A stretch of 64,000 bases of DNA from Planctomycetota bacterium (GTDB lineage: Bacteria > Planctomycetota > UBA1135 > UBA2386): NCBI GenBank assembly GCA_016713175.1, contig JADJPQ010000003.1, positions 186,001 through 250,000 on the forward strand, written 5' to 3'. The position numbers and the translations under genes were made by a program. Each line of letters starts with the position of its first letter. Positions within the stretch are counted from its first letter, which is position 1. The notes under the pieces were generated by a model. The model was not told where the DNA came from. It did not search any database and worked only from the letters and a program-made list of their open reading frames with translations. Positions 46,156 through 55,900 of this stretch are shown here, one piece after another.

Positions 46156-48201
46156 TCAGCCGGCGAGTCCCTGATGCCGCAACAAGGCGTCGATCCGCGG
46201 CGCCCGACCGCGGAACGCCTTGAAGTTCTCCATCGCGCTGCGGCTGCCGCCCATCTCGAGCACCTGCTCGCGATAGCGCCGGCTCACCTCGCGCTGCGCC
46301 GCCGGGCCAGACGCCGCCGCGTCCTCGAACGCGCTCCAGGCGTCCGCCGACAGCACTTCCGCCCATTTGTAACTGTAATAGCCAGCCGCATAGCCACCGG
46401 CAAACACGTGCGAGAACGCGTTCAGGAAGCGGTTCTGTGGCGGCGGCAGCATCACCGCGACGTCGCGCCGGACCTCGTCGACGATACCGCCGATCCGTGT
46501 TTCGCTGCCAGGCTCGGCATGCAACCGCATGTCGATCAGCGCGTATTCGACCTGCCGCAGCATCTGCATGCCGCTCTGGAAGTTCTTCGCCGCCAGCATC
46601 CGTTCGTACAGCGCCCGCGGCAGGCTGGCGCCGGTGTCGACGTGCGCGGTCAAGGCCTGCAGCACGTCCCATTCCCAGCCGAAGTTCTCCATGAACTGAC
46701 TCGGCAGTTCGACGGCGTCCCACTCGACGCCATTGATGCCGGACACCGCCAGATCATCGACCTGGGTCAGCATGTGGTGCAGACCGTGGCCGAATTCGTG
46801 GAACAGCGTGCGCACGTCGTCGTGCCGCAACAGCGCCGGCCGACCGCCGACCGGCGCGGCGAAGTTGCAGACCAGCGTCGCGACCGGCGTCTGCAGCTTG
46901 CCGCCCGGCCGCAGCCAACGGCAATGGACGTCGTCCATCCACGCGCCCGAGCGCTTGCCGGTCCGCGCGAAGGGATCGAGATAGAATTGCCCCACCAGCC
47001 GCCGGACGCCATCGCTGCCGACCCGTTCGATCTTGAAGAACCGCGCATCGTCGTGCCACACCGGCGCCTGGTCTGGCGAGATCTCGACCTCGAACACCGT
47101 CTCGACGATCCGGAACAGTCCGTCCAGCACCTTCGGCAGCGGGAAGTACTGGCGCACTTCCTGTTCGCTGAACGAATAGCGGTGCTGCTGCAGCTTCTCG
47201 CTGGCGTAGAGCAGGTCGTGCACTTGCAGATCGGCCAGGCCGAGTTCTTGCCGGGCGAAGTCGCGCAGTTCGGCCAGATCGCGTTCGGCGCTCGGACGCG
47301 CGCGCGCGGCCAAGTCACGCAAGAACGCGAGCACCTGCGCCGGCGACTCCGCCATCTTGGTGGCCAACGACAGCTCGGCGTAATTGCGATAACCGAGCAG
47401 CCGGGCTTCCTCCTGCCGCAAGCGCAGCAGCTCCTGCATCACCGCGCTGTTGTCGTGCTCGGCCGCGCCGAGTTCGCTGGCGCGCGTCACATAGGCGGTC
47501 CACAGGCGCTCGCGCAGCGCGCGATTCTTGCAGTACTGCATCAGCGGCAGATAACACGGCACCTGCAGCGTCACCTTGCAGCCGCTCCGACCGTCCGCCT
47601 GCGCCGCCGCGCGCGCGGCCGCCAGCACGTCCGCAGGAACGTCGGGCAGTTCGGTTTCGTCCACGTAGAACGCGCCGGCGGCAGTCGCGTCGAGCACGTG
47701 CTCGGCGAACTTCTGGCTGAGCTCGGCCTTCCGTTCCTGGATCTGCTTGAAGCGCGCCTTGGCGTCGCCATGCAGTTCGGCGCCGGACAGCACGAAATCG
47801 CGGATCGCGTTGGCGAGGCCTTTGCGTTCGGCGACACCCAGCCGCGCCGCGCCGGCGCTGGTGGCGATCGCCTTGTATTTGGCATAGAGCCGCTCGTCGG
47901 CGGCCAGCCGCGCGCGGAAAGCCGTGACCTGCGGCAGCGTGGCGGTGTAGGCGGCGCGCAGTTCCTTGGTGTCGACCACCGCGTTCAAGTGCGCCACGGC
48001 ATCCCACGCGCGCTCGAGCCGTTCGACCGCGACGTCGATGATCGCCGACACCGCCTGATGCTCGGCCGGAACGTCGTCCCCGACGACGCGCTCGAGCGCG
48101 GCAGCGGCGGCAGCCAGCAATTCGGCCATCGCCGGCGCGATGTGTTCGGGACGGACGGCGGCGAACTCCGGCAGACCTTCGGTCGCGAGCAACGGGTTCA
48201 T
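46156..48201 (-). CDS. prlC: Oligopeptidase A (M3 metallopeptidase)
   Basis: The 681-residue protein has the M3 zinc motif HEFGH near residue 468, followed by a downstream Glu-containing segment (GVEWDAVELPSQFMENFGW), and the family's C-terminal NAFSHVFAGGYAAGYYSYKWAEVL stretch. The start ATG at 48201 opens with MNPLLATEGLPEFAAVRPEH, the standard family beginning. It cleaves short peptides, including signal peptides, in the cytoplasm. It is the first gene of a two-gene unit with the metal-receptor-like gene. Confidence 0.95.
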   Translation of the reverse strand: MNPLLATEGLPEFAAVRPEHIAPAMAELLAAAAAALERVVGDDVPAEHQAVSAIIDVAVERLERAWDAVAHLNAVVDTKELRAAYTATLPQVTAFRARLAADERLYAKYKAIATSAGAARLGVAERKGLANAIRDFVLSGAELHGDAKARFKQIQERKAELSQKFAEHVLDATAAGAFYVDETELPDVPADVLAAARAAAQADGRSGCKVTLQVPCYLPLMQYCKNRALRERLWTAYVTRASELGAAEHDNSAVMQELLRLRQEEARLLGYRNYAELSLATKMAESPAQVLAFLRDLAARARPSAERDLAELRDFARQELGLADLQVHDLLYASEKLQQHRYSFSEQEVRQYFPLPKVLDGLFRIVETVFEVEISPDQAPVWHDDARFFKIERVGSDGVRRLVGQFYLDPFARTGKRSGAWMDDVHCRWLRPGGKLQTPVATLVCNFAAPVGGRPALLRHDDVRTLFHEFGHGLHHMLTQVDDLAVSGINGVEWDAVELPSQFMENFGWEWDVLQALTAHVDTGASLPRALYERMLAAKNFQSGMQMLRQVEYALIDMRLHAEPGSETRIGGIVDEVRRDVAVMLPPPQNRFLNAFSHVFAGGYAAGYYSYKWAEVLSADAWSAFEDAAASGPAAQREVSRRYREQVLEMGGSRSAMENFKAFRGRAPRIDALLRHQGLAG

Positions 48202-48289
48202 GAACACCGCCAGTGTCGTCGGAACGACGCGGCGGTGGTAGTCACTTTGTCGACTCGTCGGCGGGAACGGAGTGCCCGGCAGACATGCG

Positions 48290-49741
48290 TCAGCGCTGTC
48301 GATCGAGCCAGGCGAGCACCGAGTCGACGATGGCCGCCTCGCCGAGCCGACGTTCCTTGCCGCGCCGGGCGCGCGCGGGGTCCAAGAACGTGACTTCGCC
48401 ATCCGGCGCCACCGCAGCAATCAGCCACAACCAGCCGAACCGCTCGGCGTCTGCTGCCATGCGCTGCCAGACGCGCGCCGGAAACCGCAGCGGCAGCGCA
48501 CTGCGCTTGACCTGAACGCCGATCTGCCGGCTGCCACGCGTCGCCAACAGCTCGAACGCGCCGCGGGACCCGCGAGATTGGTAGACCAGGTCGAAACCAG
48601 CGCGAGCGAGCCAACCGGCGACATCCCGTTCGGCGGCATCACCGATCACCGACATCGGCACTGCCGAACCGCCCGGCCGCCGCCACCGCAACCACAGGCC
48701 CAGGACCGGATCCTGTAGAGCCCAGGCGCCATCGGCGCGCTTCTCGACCACATCGCCCAGACGCTGCAGATAGCGGGCCACCTCGGCCGTGCTCACCCGG
48801 ATACGAGCGGCGACAGCCGTCATCCGCGCTGGCCCATCGGCGAGTGCGTTCAGCGCCGCCGCCAGATGCTGCGATCGTCCGACGGCACGATCGAACACCG
48901 ACTGCAAGTAGAGCGCCAACCTGCCGGTCGCCGAGAACAACGTTTCCTGCAACGCGAGCTTCAGCGTGACCTCGTCGTAGGGCGGTTGCCGCGACGTCAG
49001 GCTCTCGCCCAGGATCTGCAGATAGAACGGATGTCCGCCGATCGCATCCACTGCTCGTTCGGCGACAGGCAATGGGATGTGCCGGCCAGCGGGGCCCGCA
49101 GCCATCAGCAATGCCACGGCATCGGCGCGAGCGAACGGCTCGACGTACATCACTGCAAAATGCTGGAAGAACGGCGAGTGCTCCTGCGTGACCATCTCCT
49201 CCAGCAGCGTGCGCCCCGAGCCGGAAACCACGTAGGCGACGCGTCGGTGCCTTTGCCAGACGCTGCGGATCAACTTCAGCGGGTCGGCCACGCTCCGACC
49301 AGCCTCGGCAAGTTCCTGGAACTCGTCGACGGCGACCACGAGACGGCGACCCAAGAGTTCGGCCAGGCGCTCCGGCAGGTCCAGACACTGGCGCGCGAAC
49401 TGGTCGGTCATCGGCGTTTCGGGCAACGCCCGAATCAGCGTGAGCAGGTCCGCCGGCAACCGCGCGATCGCATCGTTGCCGTCCACCAGAGCGTCGATTC
49501 CGCCGCCGGCCGCTGCGGCCACTTCCAGCGACACACCGATCTCGCGGCCGAGCAGGACGTCCACGGTCCGCATGGCGCAGTTGCGGAACACCTCGAGCGA
49601 CGGCGGTGAGGTCTCGTGGGTGTCGACGGCGACGATCGCGATGTCCTGTGTACGACGGGCCAGTTCGAGAATCAGACTGCTCTTGCCGACTTTGCGTGGC
49701 CCGATGATCGCCAGCCAGCGAGCGGTGCCGAGGCGGGCCAC
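48290..49741 (-). CDS. Archaeal-type ATPase with nuclease-like C-terminal domain
   Basis: The 483-residue protein starts (GTG) just before its Walker A motif (GPRKVGKSSL, residues 14-23), with Walker B in RRLVVAVDEFQEL and further helices of the ATPase_2 family (GHPFYLQILGESL). A winged-helix part follows (VAARIRVSTAEVARYLQRLGD). The end resembles a PD-(D/E)xK nuclease fold: FELLATRGSRQIGVQVKRS, with Gln in place of the usual Glu in ExK. The usual N-terminal FxxRexE segment of the family is absent; the start is fixed by a stop codon 21 bases upstream, so the gene could be N-terminally shortened. The nuclease activity is uncertain. Confidence 0.8.
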   Translation of the reverse strand: MARLGTARWLAIIGPRKVGKSSLILELARRTQDIAIVAVDTHETSPPSLEVFRNCAMRTVDVLLGREIGVSLEVAAAAGGGIDALVDGNDAIARLPADLLTLIRALPETPMTDQFARQCLDLPERLAELLGRRLVVAVDEFQELAEAGRSVADPLKLIRSVWQRHRRVAYVVSGSGRTLLEEMVTQEHSPFFQHFAVMYVEPFARADAVALLMAAGPAGRHIPLPVAERAVDAIGGHPFYLQILGESLTSRQPPYDEVTLKLALQETLFSATGRLALYLQSVFDRAVGRSQHLAAALNALADGPARMTAVAARIRVSTAEVARYLQRLGDVVEKRADGAWALQDPVLGLWLRWRRPGGSAVPMSVIGDAAERDVAGWLARAGFDLVYQSRGSRGAFELLATRGSRQIGVQVKRSALPLRFPARVWQRMAADAERFGWLWLIAAVAPDGEVTFLDPARARRGKERRLGEAAIVDSVLAWLDRQR

Positions 49742-49762
49742 CGGCCTGCTGACGGGGCGCGG

Positions 49763-50488
49763 TCACTGCATCGGAACGACGAGTTCCTCCAGCCGCACGA
49801 ACTTCCACATCGGCGGCATCACCACCGCCGGAGAGGTCGCGCCATGCACGCGCACGAACGCACCAGCGTCGCTGCCGAGATCCAGCGCCAGCGAATGCTC
49901 CTCGACGACATCGAGATTGCCTTCCCCCGGGCCGGGCGTCTTCAACAGCACGTAGACATCCGTGGCGTTGCCGCTGCGGACGACACTCGCGGCCCGCAGC
50001 GCGTAGCCGTCCGTCGGCGCCGTGAATTCCACCATCAGCTGCGTTCGCGGCGGCACCGTCTCCAGGATCGCGAGACTCAGCCGCACGTTCGCCAGCGGCG
50101 CTTGCACCTCGCCGGCTGGCGGCAACTGCCCCGGCACCAACACCGTCGACGCGACGAAAACGCCCTGGCTGTCGAGCGCCACGGCCTGTACTCGCGCACC
50201 GAGTCGCGAGACCGCTTCTTCGCCGATCGGGAACGCGAACTCGCGCTCCGTAGGCGGCGCGAAATCGACAGCGACGATCACGGAGTCGCCGAGGATCCAT
50301 TCCTGACCGAGCGGGATCAGCCGCTCGGTCGGCGCGACCAACAAGGCGACCGCTGAAGGTTGCGCGTGCCGAGCAATTGCCACGCTGGCCTCGGCCGCCA
50401 GGCGAAGGTCGAGACGGAGTTCTTGGGCAGTGGCGAACGCGCCGAGCGCGGCCGCCGCGAGCGCAGCGAACGAACGAAGCAAGACCAT
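49763..50488 (-). CDS. Secreted protein of unknown function
   Basis: GGAGG lies five bases before the ATG at 50488, giving 241 residues with a signal peptide (MVLLRSFAALAAAALGAFATAQ). The mature part is beta-rich, with strands such as AVALLVAPTERLIPLGQEW, REFAFPIGEEAVSRLGARV and TDVYVLLKTPGPGEGNLDVV. I recognise no family. It is followed after 21 bases by the archaeal-type ATPase gene, in the same frame. Confidence 0.78.
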   Translation of the reverse strand: MVLLRSFAALAAAALGAFATAQELRLDLRLAAEASVAIARHAQPSAVALLVAPTERLIPLGQEWILGDSVIVAVDFAPPTEREFAFPIGEEAVSRLGARVQAVALDSQGVFVASTVLVPGQLPPAGEVQAPLANVRLSLAILETVPPRTQLMVEFTAPTDGYALRAASVVRSGNATDVYVLLKTPGPGEGNLDVVEEHSLALDLGSDAGAFVRVHGATSPAVVMPPMWKFVRLEELVVPMQ

Positions 50489-50663
50489 GACTTCCTCCGA
50501 AAGGACAGGGGCACCAAGGGTCGCGGGTGCCGCGTGGTTCATGGCTCCGGCCGGGGCCAACGTCGTCTAGTCGGCCAACGCCAGCGCGGTAACGGAAATG
50601 TCTCCGTCACCGTGGGAGATCGGGGGCGCGAGGGCCACCCGAACGGCACTGGCCCGAGGCCCG

Positions 50664-50834
50664 TCAGGGCATCCAGAACGTCAGACAATGAAGCGCTTCG
50701 GCGCCGCAGGCCGCACCGATCACCAGCCCAAGCCCCGCGCCGATCCCGGCGCCGATCGCCAGGTCACCCAAGAGCACGGTCGCCCAGCACAGGCCGACCA
50801 GCGTGCCCACAAACGCACCGATCACGCCATGCAA
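50664..50834 (-). CDS. Possible small glycine-zipper membrane protein
   Basis: A 56-residue frame starting with TTG (50834) or GTG (50825) gives a very hydrophobic product with GxxxG repeats (VIGAFVGTLVGLCWATVLL, then AIGAGIGAGLGLVIGAACGA). Such small proteins sit in the membrane as packed helices. There is no good Shine-Dalgarno and the gene may be incomplete. It lies in the gap between two minus-strand genes. Confidence 0.35.
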   Translation of the reverse strand: MHGVIGAFVGTLVGLCWATVLLGDLAIGAGIGAGLGLVIGAACGAEALHCLTFWMP

Positions 50835-50878
50835 CCAGTGTTGCTGCTCGCCTCTTCGGCCGATCGCCCTGCATGCCG

Positions 50879-51244
50879 TCAGTGGGCTGCATTCTCGACC
50901 ATCCGGTACTTGACGATCTTCCGGACCAGCGCGGCCGGCAGCGGTCTGTTCGCGGCGAATCGGATCGTTCCCTTGCTCGTGTCGTAGCCCGCGAGTTCGT
51001 CTGCGTGCGCAACCACGGCGGTCGCACTGCCGGGGAAGAACGAACAGTGCCTGGCAGTCGCGCCATAGAACACCAACACCTTGCCATCGAGACGGAACGC
51101 GGGCATCCGATAGCTGATGCACTCCTCTGCGCGCGGGGCGGCGGCGCGGATCGTCCGCCGCAAGTGCTCGAGCGCGGATCGCTGGTCCGCCGGCAGGGCC
51201 GCCAGGAACTCTTCGTGCGTGGCAACCAGAGTCTTGCGAGTCAT
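50879..51244 (-). CDS. DUF1801 (YdhG-like) protein
   Basis: The 121-residue protein fits the YdhG/DUF1801 family: TRKTLVATHEEFLAALPADQR opening, RRTIRAAAPRAEECISYRMP and FRLDGKVLVFYGATARHCSFFPG, then a KGTIRFAANRPLPAALVRKIV motif. Family members in some bacteria are frataxin-like iron carriers, though many are uncharacterised. An upstream in-frame ATG at 51259 would add five residues. Length and fold are complete. Confidence 0.88.
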   Translation of the reverse strand: MTRKTLVATHEEFLAALPADQRSALEHLRRTIRAAAPRAEECISYRMPAFRLDGKVLVFYGATARHCSFFPGSATAVVAHADELAGYDTSKGTIRFAANRPLPAALVRKIVKYRMVENAAH

Positions 51245-51657
51245 GGTCAGAGACAGCATCGAGCCAGGATTGCGCTGGGGCAAGGGCTGGCCACCGCGCA
51301 TCGGACCGCAACGCACGCAGCGCTGATGGCGGCCATCATCCGCGCGCTGCCAGTTGCGCCGCCGCCGCGGGGCGCCGGAACGCCAGTTACAAACGGCCAT
51401 GAGGATCACCACCAGGGTCGCCGCACCGACGCCGAGAACTCTTCCCCGGGGGGCAGCAAGCAACCCGAGAACTTCATAGGCGAGCCAGGCGCGCAACGCC
51501 TGCGACGAGGCTGCCGAAGAGGTCCCCGCCGTTTCCGAGCACCGCGAGATCAGCCAGCGTCGCCGGCCGTTCGACACGCTCGAAGAACGCCGTCATGCGA
51601 AGGATGATCGCACCCCGACGGCGGCATCGCCACCGTCGGGCGCGACGGCCGCGCCGA
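51245..51657. other. Gap with fragments of a possible frame-shifted small membrane-protein gene
   Basis: No intact gene is visible in this 413-base stretch. On the minus strand an ATG at 51596 opens a 40-residue frame (MTAFFERVERPATLADLAVL) ending at 51474; a different frame then continues with YEVLGLLAAPRGRVLGVG and a membrane-like ATLVVILMAV segment. Joining the two by one frame shift gives a plausible short membrane protein, so this may be a disrupted gene. No Shine-Dalgarno supports it. Confidence 0.35.
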
Positions 51658-52809
51658 TCACGGCGGCCCGATCACTGCGCGCATGCCGGTCGTCATCGTC
51701 AGCAGGTTCTGGTCGAACGCCATGCCCTGCGAACAGATCGGCAGACCGACCAGTGAGAGCGTCGGCGGCACCGTCCAATGCCGGGACAGCGTTCCGTTGC
51801 TGTCGGTGAACCCGAACTCGAACGCCAGCATCGACGGATCGACCAGCAGCACACCGTTCAAGACCGGGAACCCGGCGGGCACCAGGCTGATGCCGAGACC
51901 ACCCGGCCGCAGCGGCAGCTCGACGTTGTGGAACACGTCGAAGAAGCTGTTGACCATCGGCGGCGTCGGGCCGCCTCGCGACCACGGCATCCGCGATGCG
52001 GTGCCCATCGTCGCGGTGCCGTACTCGTGGAGCCCGAATGTCGGCTCGAGACCAGCACCGGTCACGTCGGGCAGGATACGCCGTGACATCGCGTCGTACT
52101 GATACTCGATGCCAACCACCGGATCGCCGGCGGTCGTCCGCTCGAGTTGGAAGACCTCGATCAGCTGCGTCGGACGCAGCGGATCCGGTACCCGGATGCG
52201 GTTGCCGAGGAAGCCATGACCCTGCAGTTGCTGCAGGATCGACTGCTGTAGCGCGGGTCCGGGCAGGTTGGGCTGCAACAAGATCTGGATGCAGATCCGG
52301 ATCGTGATGTTCCCGATCCGCACGTAGATGTAGATCGTCACCACGCCGCCGAACGGCTGCGGCGGCTGCACCACGGGCGGCAGTGGCACGACGGCGCCAT
52401 TGTCCTTGGTCTTCGGGTCGGCGGGCGGTGGGATTTTGCTGACCTTGCTGTCGAGATCGAGGTCGGTGTCGTCGGTGCCATAGCACAGCCCGCGCGTGAT
52501 CGGCTGGTTGCCGGGCGCGCGCGTCACGCAGAACTCGGTCGCGTTGACGCGTTCGGTGGTGAAGCCGGCGGCGGCGAACGCCGCTTCGTGGGCGGCGCTG
52601 GCCTGGGCGGCGGTCATGCCGGCGGTGGTCGGAATCGCGACCTGCACGCCTTCGACGCGCGCGGCGACCTGGCCGCGGCCGCCGGTGTTGTTGAAGCCGG
52701 TCGCCGGGCCACCGTGCAGGCTCAGACAGACCTTCTGTTGGGCAGGAGCCGGCAGCATGAACGTCGCGGCCAGCAGGGAAGCGGACAGGCGGGGGAGGAA
52801 CGAGCGCAT
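51658..52809 (-). CDS. Secreted protein with planctomycete-type C-terminal domain
   Basis: AAGGAG lies eight bases before the ATG. The 383-residue protein has a signal peptide (about 23 residues), a folded part with VCLSLHGGPATGFNNTGGRG near residue 27 and a cysteine in FCVTRAPG, a Pro-rich linker (PLPPVVQPPQPFGGVVTI) and a strand-rich region (YIYVRIGNITIRICIQILLQ). The last about 110 residues are a variant of the C-terminal domain seen on other secreted proteins here (FHNVELPLRPGGLGISLVP and VVGLPICSQGMAF are typical pieces). Function is unknown. Confidence 0.82.
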   Translation of the reverse strand: MRSFLPRLSASLLAATFMLPAPAQQKVCLSLHGGPATGFNNTGGRGQVAARVEGVQVAIPTTAGMTAAQASAAHEAAFAAAGFTTERVNATEFCVTRAPGNQPITRGLCYGTDDTDLDLDSKVSKIPPPADPKTKDNGAVVPLPPVVQPPQPFGGVVTIYIYVRIGNITIRICIQILLQPNLPGPALQQSILQQLQGHGFLGNRIRVPDPLRPTQLIEVFQLERTTAGDPVVGIEYQYDAMSRRILPDVTGAGLEPTFGLHEYGTATMGTASRMPWSRGGPTPPMVNSFFDVFHNVELPLRPGGLGISLVPAGFPVLNGVLLVDPSMLAFEFGFTDSNGTLSRHWTVPPTLSLVGLPICSQGMAFDQNLLTMTTGMRAVIGPP

Positions 52810-52943
52810 GACAGGAACTCCTTGGTTTCAGGGGGAATCAGGTTCGCCCTGGACACCGAGGGAGCCGTGCGCCAGCGGAACGGTTTTCCGTGGTTCTCGC
52901 GGGTGCGTGCTGCCCACCGCTCATCCGGTCCACCGCGTATCGG

Positions 52944-55900
52944 TCACCTGGGGGCTCGGAAAGCCGACGCCGGCACCACGCCACCCGGGAAACCCCCGCC
53001 CACTGCCTGCAGGATCAGCGCGAACTGGGAGCCGCAGACATCCGCCGCAGCCATCCGCATCGCACTGGCGCCGGCCGGCAGGCCGACCGTGGGCAGGGTC
53101 ACCAGGGTGGGGCTGGTGCAGCCGAGGTAGCTGCCGCGCACCTGACCGCTCAACTCGAGCTGGAACGAGTCGTCGATCGTCACGCCGAACGTGACATCGC
53201 CGGCACTGGGCACGACCAGTGAACCCTCGATCAGCACACCGAATCGGTCCGGCAACGACCAGACGATGTCATCGCCGCCCGGCGAAGTCAGCGACGACGT
53301 CTCCCAGATGCCGTTGGCGCCGGCATGAGTGGCCCAGTTCCCGTTGCGGTCGCGGAAGTGGATGTTCGGAACCACGGTCGTGTTGACCTGGCGCGGTGCC
53401 GCACCGTTCCGATACTCGGTCACCGACAGTGGTTGATCCCCGGCAAAGAACCGCTCGACGCCCGCCGAGCCCGCGTCGGCAAAGAACGTCGCGCGGAGCC
53501 CTTCGTACGCCACGAAGTCCCACGACCGTGGCGCCATCGCGTTGCCGGCCACGTCGGCAACGCCGCCCAACGCCGCCCGGTACCGTTGTGCGGTCAGGGC
53601 CGCGTTCGACGACCAGATCGCCGACTGTACCGATGCCCGCCAACCGGCCTGATCGATCACGACCGGTTCGTCGTCGCCAGTTCCGAACTGATCGTCCGGG
53701 CCGGCGCCGACCAGCAGCAGGCTGCCGACATGCACCGTCGCCGGATCGACCGGCTCACTGAACGAGCAGACGAGCTCCGCTGGCGCGCCAGCCAGCACGA
53801 CACCGCCGGACCCTGGCTGGCTGCGGACGACCGTCGGCGGCGAGGTGTCCGGTGTCACCGTCACGACGACCGTCGTGGCGATTGCCATGTTGCCGCCCGT
53901 GTCCCAGCACTTGGCACCGAACGTCAGACGATTGGCCAGCTGCATTGCCGGGGCCGTCAGGCGCAATTCGAACGGGTAGGTGCCGTCGGACACCAGCCGG
54001 CGCCCGTCCAGTTCGAAGTCGACATGCGACACCTGCACGTCGTCGGCGGTCTCCGCGCGGACGACCAGGACCTTGCCTTCCTCGATGGTCCCTTGCGTCG
54101 CCGAGGTCGTCAGCGAGACCGAAGGCAGCTCGCTGGCCACGTCGCGCATCCGGTACCTGGCGCAGAACAAGCGTCCCCGGCGATCGGCGAGCCACGCCAG
54201 GCCGTTGTAGACCACCACCGCCGAGAGCACGCCGGGCTCGAAATCCGGGAACTCGGGACCGGTGAAGTCGCGGACGAACTCAGCCGGAACGCGGAAGTCC
54301 GCCAGCCGGTACAGCTGCAGGTCGTCGGATTGGTCCGGGTTGGCGTTCAGGCCGACGACGCACACGGCATTGCCGGAGCCATCGAGCGCCAGGTGCCGCC
54401 AACCCCGTTGCTGCGTCGCGGTCTCCGCCAGGATGGTCGGACTGCCGGGCACCCTGACGTCGATCGCCGTGAACCCGGTCCAGTCGACAGCCAACAGATG
54501 CTCTTGCGCCAGCACGAGCCTGACCTGCCGCGAACGACCGATCGCCAATTCGGTGACCGCATTGAGGACCCCGCCATCGATGCGGCTCACGTGGAGTCGA
54601 CTGGACGTCAGCGCATAGACGAAATCGCCGAGCACCTGCAGGTCGACGATCGCATCGCCGATGGTCCGTTCCATCAACAGGATCCCCCGCTCGACGTCGA
54701 CGACGGCAATCCGACCACCGGTGGTGCCGGCGACGACAACGCCACCGGCCACGGCAACCGCCTGCACGTCCCCGAGCGCGACTTGATGACGCAACACCGG
54801 CGTCGCCGGCTCGTTCAGGTCGACGATCGCCAGCCCGGCCGGTCCGTCGGCGACGGCAACACGCAGGCGCGCGCAAGCGGCGCGGACGGCACTGCCCGGT
54901 GTATCCAGTCGGGCAACCGGCGTCGGCGTCATGTTCTGCCAGGCGTTGAAGATCTCGATTCCGTCATCCCCGCAGGCGACCACCACCGCGCCGTCGTCGG
55001 CACAGAGGTCCACGGCCGGCCCGACCGTCGGCAGCGCGGCGATCAGACGAACCGCGGCATCGATGCCATCCAGCGGGTTGGTGCCGCCGTGCACTTCGTC
55101 GCCGTCGCTGAGGCCATCGCGGTCGGTGTCCGCCAGTTCGGCGCTCGTGCCGAACACGAACTCGGCAGCGTCCACCAGGCCGTCGCCATCCTGGTCCGCC
55201 ATGCCGGTGACCGATACCAGCAGCGGCGAGCGCAGGGTCGTGCGTTGGCCGGTGGCGGCGGTGACCCCATAGGCGACTCCGAGGCGCCGGTGGAACGGAT
55301 CATATTGGTGCAGCGCGTACTCGGCCGACGCCGGCAGCAGGAGGTCCAGCGTGCCGATGCTCGTGGTCTGGCCGCGGCGGACCTGGCCCGAACCCAACGG
55401 CGCATCGAGTGCATACGCCACTTGCCTTGCCTCGGCTCGACCGATGCGGGCGTGGATCGACTGCGCCACGCCATGCGCGACCTCGGCCACGACCGCCGCA
55501 CCCAGGTATCCGCCAGCGAGGTAATCGCGGATGCCAACGCCCTGCTCCGGCGGTGGGAAGGCGCCGGCCGCAGCGGTGAACAAGGCCTGCAATTCAGCGG
55601 CTTCGGCCGCCGTCAGGCCACTGCCGCTCTCCGGCTCGAGGTGTTCACAGACGCGCTCCAGCACCGCCAGGAGCGCCGTCATCGCCGCGCGGCGGATGCC
55701 GTGGTTGACGTACGACTCGATGATTTCCTCGTAATGGGTTGCCAGGGCCAGCGCCTCGTCGATCGCCGCGATCAGCGCACAGGCCGCGTCACGCCCCCAG
55801 ATGTCGACACATTGGCGATAGGCCTCACACAACTCGTTGGCGCGGCCGACCAACCGGGCCAGACAGTTCTTGATCGCGGTCACCCGCCGGACGACGACTT

